A stretch of DNA of 64,000 bases from Endocalyx cinctus (lineage: Eukaryota; Ascomycota; Sordariomycetes; Amphisphaeriales; Apiosporaceae). Each line of letters starts with the position of its first letter. Within the stretch, counting starts at the first letter, position 1. The DNA lies in NCBI GenBank assembly GCA_001600455.1, contig BCKC01000008.1, positions 186,001 to 250,000 of the forward strand, written 5' to 3'. A program made the translations under genes and the position numbers. The notes under the pieces were generated by a model. The model made no database searches and was not told where the DNA came from. It saw nothing but the letters and a program-made list of their open reading frames with translations. Positions 45,796-57,662 of the stretch are shown here, in pieces.

Positions 45796-47439
45796 TTAAN
45801 AACCATCCGCCCCCGCCGGGTCAGACCCGCACGCAGATGCGGGATAGTATCCGTGATCATACACGTAGCTGCACAGACCGAGGTACGAGCACCTATCCGC
45901 GATGCCGGGCAGCGGGTATCCCGCGTCGCCCGTGTTCGCCGGCGCCGTCACCTGCTGGCCCGTGGCCGTGCACGTGCACGGCTCCGGGCAGTATCCGTAA
46001 TGGCAGGAGAAGTCGCACAACCCCAGGAAATTTCCGGACCCGGTCCCCTGGACGCAGACGTCGCCGTTCGAGGGCGGCGCGGGCGTAGAGGTCGTCGCGG
46101 GAGGCGAGGTCGGGTCGCTACCACCACTGCCCCCGGACGAACTCCCTACCCAGGCGTTCCAGTTCTCCAGCCCGTTCGTGCAGTCCGTCGTGATCGAGAC
46201 GCCGTTCACCTGCGCCACCGTCGACCCGCCGCGCGATACCGTGACGACGACGTCCCCCGTGGCGCCGTTGAAGGGCACGCTGCCGTGGTAGACGCCAGAT
46301 CCGCCGGATGGGATGTTCTCCCACGAGGCCGGCTGCGAGGTCCCGCCGATCGTTACCGAGACGTCGGCCGAGGACGAGAGCAGGGCCGAGAAGAAGACCT
46401 TGTCCTGCACCACGTCGGCCGGGTCCAGAGTCTGCTGGCCGTGGCCCGCGTCGTTGCCGGTGGTGCCGCCGTTGCCGCAGGCGCGGGCCGGGTTCCGTCT
46501 ATACCAGGTCATGAGGCCCTCCTGGCCGACGGTCGCCGATCCGGTCTTGTATTTGGTAATTAAGTAAGGCAGGAACTGGAGCCAGCCCTCGTGGGGCATG
46601 TTCTGGGCGTAGTTGAAGGGCGCGCCGCCGCTCGTGAAGAGGCCGAACTCGTTGTCGTGGAGGGGGCCGACGTAGTGGGACTCGCCGAAGTCGTTCCACG
46701 TGACGATCTCGACGAGGTCCGGGTCGATCTCGAGGACCTGCTCCCAGCGATCGAACCAGAGGTCGTCCCCACGCCAGAGCCAGTTCTTGCCGCCGAAGTT
46801 CGGCAGGTTCGTGTAGAACCAGGGCGAGACCGGCATCATGTACGGCTTCCCCGCGAGCGCGCCCTCGTACGACTCGTCCGGCGCCGTCGTCATGTCGTTG
46901 GCGCCCGCGGGCCAGGCCTCCCAGCTGAAGAGGCCGTCGACGACGCCCGTGGCGACGGCCGCCGTAGCCCCCAGGGAGGACCAATCGGGAATGAAGAAGG
47001 CGCCCGTCGAGCTCTTGATGTTGGGCCAGTCGTTCACGTTGCCGGTACCTTCGAAGGTAGAGACGAGCGGCTGGCTTCCCTGCTTGAAGTACGAGCTCCG
47101 GTCCTTGTAGGTGTTGATGTAATTTATGACGTTCCCTTGGTCCCAGGCGCCCTGGGCGGCGTAGTCAAAGGAGAAGAACAGCTTGAACCCGGCGGCGTCG
47201 GCGGCCGTGAACGCTTTCTCGACCGAGGCCGCGTTCGAACCGTCCGCGGCCGCGATGTTGAGCGCGAACCCGTCGATCCCGGCCTGCTGCGCTACGGCGA
47301 TGTCCGACGCCCAGTCGTCGGCCGAAAATTCGGGGACGTTGCCGACGAGAAGGTGCGCGAAGACGGCCTTCGCCGCGGCGGGGGTCACGACGGTGCCCAG
47401 GAGGGCCGTGAGGATGGAGGCTAGATGTTGCAGCTTCAT
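45796..47439 (-). CDS. Secreted alpha-1,3-glucanase (mutanase), glycoside hydrolase family 71
   Basis: Hydrolyses alpha-1,3-glucan of fungal cell walls, acting in wall remodelling, cell separation or mycoparasitism. Intronless, 547 aa from ATG 47439 (MKLQHLASILTALLG signal peptide). The GH71 core (about 22-395) begins KAVFAHLLVGNV and contains WASDIAVAQQAGIDGFALNI, FKLFFSFDY, FIPDWSSLG, FSWEAWPAGA and the acidic WNDFGESHYVGP active-site block. A Gly/Ser/Thr/Pro linker follows, then a C-terminal Cys-rich part with two related units (FLGLCDFSCHYGYCPEPC and YLGLCSYVYDHGYYPASAC), likely alpha-glucan binding. In the second unit two cysteines of the first are replaced by Tyr. The penultimate codon contains the undetermined base 45800, so the last residue before TAA is uncertain. 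Codons are much more GC-rich than the flanks. Confidence 0.88.
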   Translation of the reverse strand: MKLQHLASILTALLGTVVTPAAAKAVFAHLLVGNVPEFSADDWASDIAVAQQAGIDGFALNIAAADGSNAASVEKAFTAADAAGFKLFFSFDYAAQGAWDQGNVINYINTYKDRSSYFKQGSQPLVSTFEGTGNVNDWPNIKSSTGAFFIPDWSSLGATAAVATGVVDGLFSWEAWPAGANDMTTAPDESYEGALAGKPYMMPVSPWFYTNLPNFGGKNWLWRGDDLWFDRWEQVLEIDPDLVEIVTWNDFGESHYVGPLHDNEFGLFTSGGAPFNYAQNMPHEGWLQFLPYLITKYKTGSATVGQEGLMTWYRRNPARACGNGGTTGNDAGHGQQTLDPADVVQDKVFFSALLSSSADVSVTIGGTSQPASWENIPSGGSGVYHGSVPFNGATGDVVVTVSRGGSTVAQVNGVSITTDCTNGLENWNAWVGSSSGGSGGSDPTSPPATTSTPAPPSNGDVCVQGTGSGNFLGLCDFSCHYGYCPEPCTCTATGQQVTAPANTGDAGYPLPGIADRCSYLGLCSYVYDHGYYPASACGSDPAGADGX

Positions 47440-50400
47440 TGTGCCCAATGATCTATTGACTTGCTCTCTTTCGTTTATGGTAAGTAGTTTCTTGGCAAAT
47501 AGAGAGTAGATGCGAGAGAGAGAGAGAGAGAGAGAGCGCTGAAGAGCAAATGAAAATCAAACCGGGGGATGAAGAAAGGGAGTGGTGGCTTTTTATACAT
47601 TTACATTTAGCTACGGGATTTACACATTTTTAATTGATCTTGAAACGAATTGTTGCTATTGTTGCTACCCTGATGCTCTAACTTAATGCTTTCGTTGCGT
47701 TACATGTGAAACGGGGTCAAGATATGTTTTAGGTCTAGGTCCTTTTCAAAAAAGAGAGAAAAAAGGCCAATGTTAGGTGGGACCTGAGAAAGCAAGGTGA
47801 TGGCAAGCGAGGTCAACTCAGCTATCAGGCACATATCAGCTGATGGCATCGTCGGAAATACTGCTGTAACGTGGTAGGCAGCAGGGGAGGAGCGCGATCA
47901 TGAATACTATGGTATGCTGATAATACTGTGGACATAGTGGCATGGGAATAGGAGCTGCCCAAAAAGATTTATACCCTTGTAGTCGAGATAGGTAAGATTT
48001 GCGGGGATCCTTCTCGGCAAGAAAAATGTCAGGGACCAATACAGAGGTTGAGATGACAGCCACCATCTATTTTTACTTCTACGGGCCGACAGAGTGGGAA
48101 ACTGTGCGATCCAAGACAAATAAAATTTCTTTTTGGTATTGAAAACATGCATTATTCATTCCACCCCTCTATCACACATGTCCTATCCAAATAACGCTGG
48201 AGATGATTGATTATAGGACTTGAATCTGCCTAGTCAGTCCTGCAATATATCCGCGATTAATCACCGGTATGTCTCTCACCCATTCTGACAAGATTATATA
48301 ATTCTAGTAGTGCTGGCATCAGCAATTTCCTCCATAACAACGGTGAATTCAGGATATGGTATTGTCTTTGTCATCCCGATCGTCAATAATGGCATCAGCA
48401 TACGGCATCATCAGTTTCTATAAGCAAATAGTTACCATTTTGCTCCCCTCACATTTCACTACTCCATTTCTGAGACATTCTACAACAAACAACCGATCGT
48501 TCCGGAGAAAGATCTCAATAGGGGAAATGGTGGCGTTTCTACATTCAAGTCCAGCTCCATGCTAAGCTCCCAGGTTGGTTTACATAGGAAGTGGCACGGA
48601 TAGCTAACTATCTTGTGATACCTTCAAAATAGATATCTCCTTATTTTTTTCTGCTACACTACACGGGTCTGGGCCAGTGGCGTAAATACGAAATTCCGCT
48701 CTTCTCATCCAATAATCAGGTTTTCAATAGTACATACAGGATTTCTTGGGGTAGTACAGACTTCTTTCTATACTATTTTAATAATCCTACTTGATGTTGT
48801 GGGGTCCGATTTTCAGACCCCAAAAAAAACTCTAGATTCCGGACTCTTTTCTTATGTCTCGAAGATATTCGCGAGATGCGACGAACATGATTCCCGACTC
48901 ATGATATTGTTAATTTTTCTTTTCAAGATAGATAGCCAAACCCTTTAATTTTCTTCCCCCTGATCGATAGAGGGTTTACTCATAGGTCCCTGATTGTTAG
49001 GTAGGAAATTGTTTACGTGTGGTATACGAGGTTGCAGGCAGCGTTCGTTCAAACCCCAGGAACTCCGGGTTTTGGGACGGACCGACTGGTATATAGCTAC
49101 CCATATCCCCGTCATGCACGGCGCAATCCTAGCATTTTCCTCGAATGATTTAAAATATTCGCCTCCTCCTCCTCAGCTGTACCACAGCTGCACAGGTACG
49201 GCACGGCGTCTTCACTATAATTCTTTTTTTTTTCTCTTAGTAATATCATCACATGTTTCCTTGAGTAGAAAGAACTTCGCCGCTGTTCATAAGGACCGAA
49301 AATATCATTTCTTCTTGCGTATGATAATAAACCAGACGCACCAAGTACAGGCGAGGTAACTTACAATCTAATAATAATTTACGGATGCACCGGTCGCGGG
49401 GATTGGTATATGCCCAGTTAAAGAATACCAATTAAAGATAACTAGACCACTTTACCAGATAGGTGTTTCTCTCAGAGGCCACAGTCATACGATGTGTGAT
49501 TGCAAGTCATGGATCGGTAAGTGCGTTGACTAGTAAAGTCCTATTCCAACTTTTTAATTATTTAGATAAAAGGGGGCTCTCTGCTCTTATATACCAGAGA
49601 GCTGTCAATGTTCATACCGCTGGTCCGGGACCTCAACACACTTCCATGAGTGAAGTTTCCATTTCTGCAGCAGTCTTCCCTATCTTCAAGGATATGTAGG
49701 CAGATCTTTTTCTTTAATCCTCAACAAGAAACCTTTTTCACATTTACAGTGCGCACCGAGAACTCCGTCGATCAATCCAAACAACTTCTGTCAAGCCAAC
49801 CAAATAAGCCTGCACGGTCTTCAGTCCAGAGCACCGGAATCTTGCGCGTTCCTCGATCAACGTTAGCAGTTCCTCCTGGTTCAGCAGTCTCTATTGCAGG
49901 ACAAGACGTCTCCTTTACCGTCCGATGCAGCTTCGACCATCTAGACATCGACCTTTCTATTGCTTTCGATACCCTTGATACCATCTAGGATATCTTCACC
50001 AACTGGATCACTTTGATTATACTAGTCTCGGGGTCTCACAGGCCTATCTCCCAAAAGTCACGTACGAATATCTCCCTCTCCAGCTACTGCGAAAGTCTCG
50101 GTGTCGTGGAAATGAAGCAGTCACGAAGGAGACATAAAGTATGCCTACACGTCTAATCTATACTAACCCTCCAAAACCAACCATGAATAAATACATGGTA
50201 GGCGACACTAATTTAGAAAGATCTTCACCGCGCAAGATTGGGAGAATACGGAAAACGTGAATTAATAATATAAAAGGCGCACAGACAGCTAATTTGCACA
50301 TGCGCCAGCTCGCCCTTCTCACTTATCTCTCCCGTTGTCCTCCGTGAGCTTAGGGAGTGAGTGCCTCATCCATCCGGGATAAAGCTACGAAAAAAGATCG

Positions 50401-52264
50401 ACGGCAGTGAGATTTCGAAAGGGGTTGGTACTAATAATTAACAGATTGTCTGCTTGCTTACATACACTTACTTATCCCTCCCTAAATTCCGCGTCCGTAT
50501 CCGTTGTATGTCTCGGGTCTGGGGAAGCAGAGACCGGGCCGACGACTAGGCGGTTATCCATCTATACGCACGCTCTAGAGAGAGAAAAAAAAAGAAAAGA
50601 AAAAGAACCGTTATGACTATCTAGTATGGTCTAAGACAGCAGAACAGACAAAGTACCAGTACTAATCCAATGTCTTACAGCGGCGAGCTTAAGAAAAAGG
50701 GTTTAAAACATGATTCACTTCAAACACATGACGAACGGGACTTCTAAGGTGTAGACAACTCAATGAAGAGCGACTAATTTTTTTTTTTTTTTATATTTTA
50801 TATTGTTTTTTTGAGCTGGTTTTTGAGATTTTAACATATTTTTTGAAAGTACTATCGCGCATCACTTCACTACCTCCTCCCTTTCCTCTTTATCAGATCG
50901 GAAAAGAGAGAAAGGGATTTCTTAATCAATCTTTTTTTCGTAACTCTTCGAGATGAGTTGGGATTGAATAAAAGAAAAAAGGAAGGATTGAACCAGGAAA
51001 GAAAGGAAAGAAAACAGCGTAGAAGCCAAAGTTTGGATGAAAAATAAAGTTTCTTCTTATAGAAATGGGTCAAAAACCAACACGATAAAAACGAAGAGTA
51101 AGAAGAACAAAGTACAGAAAATACAAGAGTGTTTTTTCTGATTTTTCCTTTCCCTGAACCTCCCTAAAAAAAGAATAACATATGACCTCGCACGGCGAGT
51201 CCTATCCCTCAACATGAAACTGATAAAAGGTAAAAAAAAAGGGGTATCTCCAAACACGAGAACGAAGGCGGCAGAATGTAAGAAAAGAGGGTTTAAAGAT
51301 ATAAATGCCTTCGCTCGCTCCTTTTAGACTCGTCACTCGTGACCGTTTAAAAAATAATACTCCGATGGTCTTCGGGACGCCTTGCTAAATAAAAATAAAA
51401 GTGTGTTCAAGAACTGAAAAATGGGTCCAGCCAACAACGACACGGGGTTTGGTATGCTTTTATCCACATCGAAAGATGGCAAAGATATGGCGCGAAACAA
51501 AAGATATATTCCTAATCTAGCATCGGAATGAAATTCAATTACTAGAATTGTTCTTCCCAGAGCTTGCGTAGTATAAGTGAGTGAAACCAGCCTCCAAAGA
51601 CCTTGATTGGGTATCGGTAAGGTTGATTCATATTCAAATATAGAAAGGTGGTAAAAGAAGAGAAAAGAAGAGAATCTTCGGAGGTGTGAGATGTTCTACG
51701 CAAGACGGTGCGGGAATATAAATGTTTCGCGACGATGGGATATGAGCGGGGTGTATGTGAACAATGATGTGCAAGAAGAGGATGCGCGCACTCGAATCAA
51801 GCGCGACAGAGGATTGTGCGTTGCTGGTTCATTGAAACATTAAGGGTTGAAATTTCAAAAAAGGGTGACACCAAATGCTCTAGCGCCAACGTCAAAGTTG
51901 ATGCCGAGTCTTGACAAAAGCGGTGTCGTCTTGTTGCGATGGACGGCGAGATCCAAAGCGAAAGAAATGAAGAGGTATAATTTGGGGTTATTTGCTTGGT
52001 CATGTTGCCGTAACGTGGTGTAATATCGTGGGATCGTTCGTCTCGTCCGTGTATTTGAAAAAATGTAGTTTGAGAACAGAAGCGAAGTTTTTAATGTGTT
52101 GGTTTTTGACAAAAGAAATGAAAGAATTGATGTCCGCATCGAAGAGTTCGGAAGTTTGACATTGGTTTGATGGTGAACCATCGCATCTTACACGCCCAAC
52201 AAGTTGCGCGTTCATATTCCGTCCCCTCAACCCCCTGATTTCCTCCCCAAGTCGGACGGCGCAT
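47440..52264. other. Long intergenic region with GA microsatellite
   Basis: Nearly 5 kb with little coding signal. A (GA)12 run at 47514-47537 lies in the glucanase upstream region. A tentative three-exon frame is listed at 49492-49807. The distal part before 52264 probably includes the 3' UTR of the GPI-protein gene. Other open frames run through low-complexity purine or pyrimidine tracts. Confidence 0.5.
49492..49807 (+). CDS. Possible three-exon hypothetical protein
   Basis: Exons 49492-49516, 49566-49695 and 49750-49807 would join over GT-AG introns of 49 and 54 nt in consistent phase, giving 70 aa that start MCDCKSWIDKRGLSAL and end QTTSVKPTK. Both introns have plausible donors (GTAAGT, GTAGGC) and TTTAG/TACAG acceptors. 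There is no signal peptide or domain, and the frame is also open a little upstream, so it may be part of a larger gene or a relic. Weak evidence. Confidence 0.25.
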
Positions 52265-52606
52265 TTACATCAAGGCGGCAGCGGCGATACCGGCGACACC
52301 AGCGAGGATGACGTGAGCGGCGCCGAGGGAAGCAGCGCCGTTGGTGTTGTCAATGGTGGGGCTGGCAGAGGTAGCGGTAGCGTCCGAGGACGAACCGGTG
52401 GTGGTCGCGCTGGCAGCGACGAAGCTAGAGACGCTAGCGCCGGTAGGCATGTACATGGAAGTAGAGTTGGCGGCAAAGACGCTGTACGTCGAGGCCTTGG
52501 AAAGGGTGATGGTCTTAGTCATGGTCATGGTGGAAGTCATAGTAGTAGTGTCGGCGACGGCCAACAAAGGCAGAAGCACGGTGGCGACGATGGCGGAGAA
52601 CTGCAT
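52265..52606 (-). CDS. Small GPI-anchored Ser/Thr-rich cell-wall protein
   Basis: 113 aa from ATG 52606 (MQFSAIVATVLLPLLAVA signal peptide). An upstream non-hydrophobic extension of the frame is rejected because the leader there is an AT-rich UTR with CTCTCAACAACAAAAAAACC before the start. The body is rich in Thr/Ser/Met (TTTMTSTMTMTKTITLS) and Ala/Ser (SSSDATATSASPT), suited to O-mannosylation. The C-terminus has an omega-like NTNGAASLG site followed by a hydrophobic tail (AHVILAGVAGIAAAALM), the GPI-anchor signal. No cysteine is present. It is a probable wall or plasma-membrane mannoprotein. Confidence 0.78.
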   Translation of the reverse strand: MQFSAIVATVLLPLLAVADTTTMTSTMTMTKTITLSKASTYSVFAANSTSMYMPTGASVSSFVAASATTTGSSSDATATSASPTIDNTNGAASLGAAHVILAGVAGIAAAALM

Positions 52607-54928
52607 TTTGACCGTGGTTTTTTTGTTGTTGAGAGGTATATAATATATACTTGGATATGTTCGTTGATGAGAGGCGGATATAAAAACGTAGATGCGCAAG
52701 AATCAGATGTCGTAAATAATCAATATCTTCCAATGATTCCTTTGTTTGAATAATTCTTTTCACTTCTTTTCCCAAATCTCTTGCGCGAATAACCTAATTG
52801 TTATATGGCGACGATATTTCTCTTATACGAGTTGGTAATGAATGTGACAAGAGGAAGATTTCTTGATGAGTTGAATAATCGATACTCAAATATAGTTTTG
52901 TTTGATAAGTCGTAAGATGTTTTGTTTTAGAACTTTGCCAACGAAGTTCGATGAGAATTGTTTTTTGTTTCGTAAGAAGAAAAGAGCGAGCGTCTCGAAG
53001 AGAAAAAGGTTTTGCGGTAGTTGGAAACGAAGGTGAGAAGGAAAAGAGTGAAGAGTGAAGTCGGTGCGTGTGTGAGGTTAATGAGTAGGGGAGAAAAGTG
53101 GGAAAAGGCACTAAAAGAATTGACAGAAGCCTAGGAAGCCTAGAAAGCCTAAGACAAAAAAGAACGAGGGAAAAAAAAAAAAAAAGAAAGCCACAACAGA
53201 TTCATTTCTGGGGAATTTTACTTGGTTACCACGGTTCAACGGGCGTACTACGCCGTAGTGAGTTTAGCGTAGCCCGAGTAGGCTCTTCACGCTAAATTGA
53301 CAACCCTGCGAAGTACTGTAAATGACAATTGGGTCTAAAATACAGGGGTTCTTATTGGGTGGTACTTAATGAGATCTACCCTATTCACTTCAAATCGGGT
53401 AAGTAACTGTAATCAACTAATTAAAGTAATTTAATAGAGTGGAAGGATGACTTGTTCAGCCTAACCTTTACAGCTGATTAGTGGTTATTATTCTTATTCC
53501 TTCTATTATCATTATATTTTAAAGGGGATAAATTCTATTATCCATTTATTCAAGGCGGTAATCCTGATCGCCAATCATAATCATATAAATCAATAAATAT
53601 CAAATCAATTTACTTTGTTATTCAACTACCAACCAACAAAGGGGATACAAGTCTATTCAAAACAATACACTAAAAAAATAAGACCTCAATAACTGGTCGC
53701 ATACGCATTATCGTAACTTAGTATACTTTATATACTCAAGTACTTAAGTAAGTACTTAAGTATATAGCAATGCGTAGTGACAATAATATAATATAGTTGA
53801 TTCGAATATAAAGACTCGCAGACTCGTCTTGGCGAGTCGGTTTTGAGTAGTATGTGTACGTAGTTTAGCTTGCTTCAGGTGCTTCAGGAAGAGGCCAAAA
53901 AAAAAAAAAAGGGGGGTATATTTCTTTTTCGTCAAAGCAAGCCGACGATAATACCTAGTATAGTCATGGACCCCATCCCCGGGAAATGTGATAAATGGGA
54001 GAAAGAGGATATTTTACTCAAGAATCATACAGCCAACGGAAATTACAAGGTACCAGTGGAGGAGTCCGAAAAGAGTCTCGGCGCATAGTCAGATAGGGTG
54101 GTATATCTTTCGCTCACCTTTCCTTTTTTTTTTTTTTTTTTTTTTTTTTCAATCCTTCACTATTACTATCTTATACTAATCCCAAGACCAATCTAAACCA
54201 TTTCCGGTATCTCGTCACACCATGATCCTGGACCCCTTGTGTAAATTATGAAGTTATATCCATCGCATTACGTTATCTTAATTATTATTCCTTCTGTTGA
54301 ACCACGTACACTACTCCGTACTTAAATGTCGCCATCGTTACTCCGTACTCGCTTTCTTTTTGTTTGACTTCAAGTTTGATATATACCCTTGTTAAGGTTC
54401 TTTCTTATTTTCCGGAGTATCGTGAACCAAAGCGTCTCAACTAAGATTTCTAGTATGTACGTGATCTTTTCGAATAAAATCTTACACAGTATTTGGTAAA
54501 TTACGATGTTGATAGAGTGGTAGTAGCCAAGTCGAGGTGAAATGAATATGGTCAGGCGACGGAAGAGTACCAAAGAGGGCTGACTGTCTAGGTACTCAAG
54601 TAGGTATACTACTAAGTAGATGGATAAACCATGGAATCTTGCCAAGCGGGTTTGGCGGGCTGGCGGGGTCTTTTCTCACTACGCGGTATGTTTGCGACTC
54701 TTTTGGGGGGTTTGCAAATTTCCTTTACCCTTCCTCTTCCCGCGCAGTACTTGTACACGACCGGTATCCATTACACGTAGGTACGCACGCTATACACTAT
54801 TACAATATCTTTCGAGGCTCTTTTGTTCTTCTTGTATTTTCCCCTCCTCTCTTTCTCTATCCGCTCTTCAATAGTGGATATAGTTGTACGTAGCCCGACA
54901 GCGTAGCGTGTACCCGACACCGCTCCGC

Positions 54929-54984
54929 GCACTAGAAGTAATGCACTAAAAGTAATGCACTAAAAGTAATGCACTAAAAGTAAT
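54929..54984. repeat. 14-bp tandem repeat, four units
   Basis: Four direct copies of GCACTAAAAGTAAT (first unit with G for A at one site) at 54929-54984, followed by a broken GCGCGTA. Confidence 0.85.
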
Positions 54985-56600
54985 GCGCGTACTATGATAA
55001 TAATGAGCGGCGGTTATTTCATAAAATTAGTCCACGGTAAATGAACCCTCCCAAAAAGCAACCGTCGAAGTAATACTAAAGGGGAACTATTTCGTAGGTA
55101 AATTGCATAATTTATTAAAACTTCATTTAATTATTTCCCACTCCGACATGGATTCTTTAACGAATGTTGACTTTGATTGGTTCAAAAAACCAGCATCTTT
55201 CGTGACGGGTGGTTGTGACTGTGCGTTGCGTGTACCTTGCAGATCGAATCTCTACCTACGCATACATATAAGCGTAAATCGTTCCTCTCGTTCCTGACTA
55301 GACCCAAAGGGAGAGGTAGCTTAGCAGTCAACCTTATTTTACTTAACTGTAGATCACCTGCAGCTTTCCTTTTTACTGCTTAACCGAGAGATTTTCTTCC
55401 GTCAGTGGCTTTTTTTTCTACTTCCTTTTTTTTTTTTTTTTTTTTTTTACGATTTTTATATTTTTATACTTGGGAATCCCTTCTGTCGATCTTCGCAATA
55501 TTCTAGGTATTTTTCCATTTAAACAAGCCAACAAAATTGTCGATATATCTTTCTATCTGTACTTGACCAAACAGAAAAGATGAGATGAGGTCGCAATTAA
55601 AATTTTGGGTCTCTATAATTCCCCAATTATTGTTTTGTCCGACCTCCACAGAACTCCATTGACAGCGACTTGTAACACTAGTGTAAACGATGCGGTAGGG
55701 ACAGAAAAAAAAAAAAAAAAGAGAAATATCATTTTGATTCAAGTTTTGTTGGCAGAGCATTTCGTGCCCCGTGCACAAAATATGGGATGCATCGTGGCTC
55801 TTAACATGTCATATATGACAACGTTAATATCGTTCCAAATAACCACAAACGGCAGTATTGAACAGGATCGCGATGCCGGATTCCGATGCTTGTTATCAGT
55901 GCAATCATATCATCCTGATTATTTTTTTCCTAGAGAGCCACGCGATATCAAACGTAGCGTACAACTCAGAACCTGCACGCCACGTGTTTCGGTGCGCTGT
56001 TCGAACTGGGACGAAATTCCACGAACGAGCGCATTCATTTTATTTCTTATTTTATTTTATTTTACTTTATCTCATTCATTCAGTAAATTGAGTCAGTCCG
56101 CTTCTATTGCGGTAGTACTATGCGCTATGCGTTCAAGAAGGTAGCGATGAGAATAAGTGAAAATAAAATTGCGCAAAAGAAGGAATATGGGCAAAATGAA
56201 AGAAATACACCTTACCGTTCTAGGGGTAAAGAAAAGAAGAAGAAGAAAAAAAAAAGAAAGAAACCGTTATTCTTCCACCCAGCCGCGATCGGATTTCCTC
56301 GTTAGATACCTCTCGGCTCAGTCCCCCGATACATATTTTAAGTTAATGCGACCACTTTAAGCGATCAATGGCATTATCAACCGTCGTAACGCTGGTTCTA
56401 AGTAACGCATCTCTTAGTATATAATATAGCTTTCGACGATAAATAGTACAGATAGCTACTTAATTAAGGGCGATCTTCTTCTCATTTCCAGATTAGCGAG
56501 TTTAGTATAGTTCTTCTCTTAGTTTATCAGCCTCAAGAAGAGTTCGAACGCTAAAGAAAATAAAATAAAAAAACAACTAAAAGAAATCCAAAAAAGAGGT

Positions 56601-56664
56601 CATGCGACATGCGGTATGCGATGTGATGCGATGCGATGCGATGCGATGTGATGCACTATGCGAT
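56601..56664. repeat. ATGCG pentamer-type tandem repeat
   Basis: A run of ATGCG units with ATGTG and ATGCACT variants over about 64 bp, at its purest near 56626-56648. Confidence 0.8.
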
Positions 56665-57590
56665 CTTCAATTAGGTAAGCTTTAGCTTCTAAACTACCGA
56701 TCCATAACCCTACAAACAAGACTCTTTGCTTCTGTCGATCCGATCAACAAAAAAAAAATAAAGATCAAAACAAATACAAATAACAATCCCCATCATTGTA
56801 TCATCTCATCTCGAAACAAATGAACATGTCATATCATGTCGTATTACATTGACTTGTTTTTTTTTTGTCGAGTTGTGTTTTCAGAAATGAAATCTTCTGA
56901 CCCCCATAGATCTCACGATGCGTATGCCTCCCGTCTCGAGGCTCGGACGAACAGGGTCTCGAGACAACTACGGTTTCGCCATTGAACAAAAAAAAAAAAA
57001 AAAAAACTTGACGCGCGTGTACATTAAAAAAAAGAAAGAAAGAAAATAGACTTCGGACGTTGAAACGGAAGAAAACAGATCTGAGGGAAATTAAAGTGAC
57101 TTTCAACAAAATAAAAAAATAAAAAAGAAGAGGGTAAATTCTTGAAATATGTAAAACGCATAGAAATCACGATATACCTCTTTTTTTACAACATGAACTA
57201 ATTGACTCAAAACTTCGTTATTGAAATCAACGTGCTGCTATATCCGTAATCTCTCCCTCTCTCCTCTATGATGATTAATATTATAATCGATATGTGTACT
57301 ATACTGTTACTGTTGAGTTAAGAATTAAAATACAAAATAATGACAACTTGTAAATACCCTAGAAACTTCTCAACTACCTATCTGCGTTTTTTAGGGCTGT
57401 TAACCCAACCAACAACTCTGATGCAGTAACACAAAAATAATCCCCCAACAACTTAAAAAAAAAAAAAAAAAAAATCACCAACTCTACTGTAATAGATCAT
57501 GGTTTCTAAATCCACCCCCAATGACTCCAATAACAATCAAAATAAGACAAAAACAAAAAATATCAAAAGTAAATATAAAAAATAATTAAT

Positions 57591-57662
57591 TGCCCACTAC
57601 TGGAGTCGAACCAGTCGCCTCCTCATTACTAGTGAGGCGCTCTACCGCTGAGCCAAGCGGGC
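57591..57662 (-). tRNA. tRNA-Thr (anticodon AGU)
   Basis: The minus strand folds as a complete 72-nt tRNA. Acceptor GCCCGCT pairs with AGTGGGC (one G-U), the D stem is GCTC/GAGC, anticodon stem CCTCA/TGAGG has loop CTAGTAA (anticodon AGT), and the T stem ACTGG/CCAGT has loop TTCGACT, with discriminator A. There is no intron. A T6 run about 10 nt downstream serves as a Pol III terminator. AGU reads ACU and, after A-to-I editing, ACC/ACA-type threonine codons. Confidence 0.95.

Larger units (their letters stand above)
52607..57590. other. Long intergenic region rich in homopolymers and short tandem repeats
   Basis: About 5 kb without a supported gene. It includes T26 at 54124-54149, T23 at 55426-55448, A19 at 56988-57006 and A20 at 57455-57474, plus the 14-bp tandem repeat at 54929 and the ATGCG repeat at 56601. 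A frame of 179 codons at 55605 passes through an A-run and has no domain. Confidence 0.5.

Noticed and set aside
45763..47424. Long Arg-rich plus-strand open frames (266 and 277 codons)
   Set aside because: Antisense to the GH71 gene; low-complexity Arg/Ala/Val content is typical of shadows of GC-rich genes.
55605..56144. 179-codon plus-strand frame
   Set aside because: It crosses an A16 run, with Lys repeats and no recognisable domain or splice structure.
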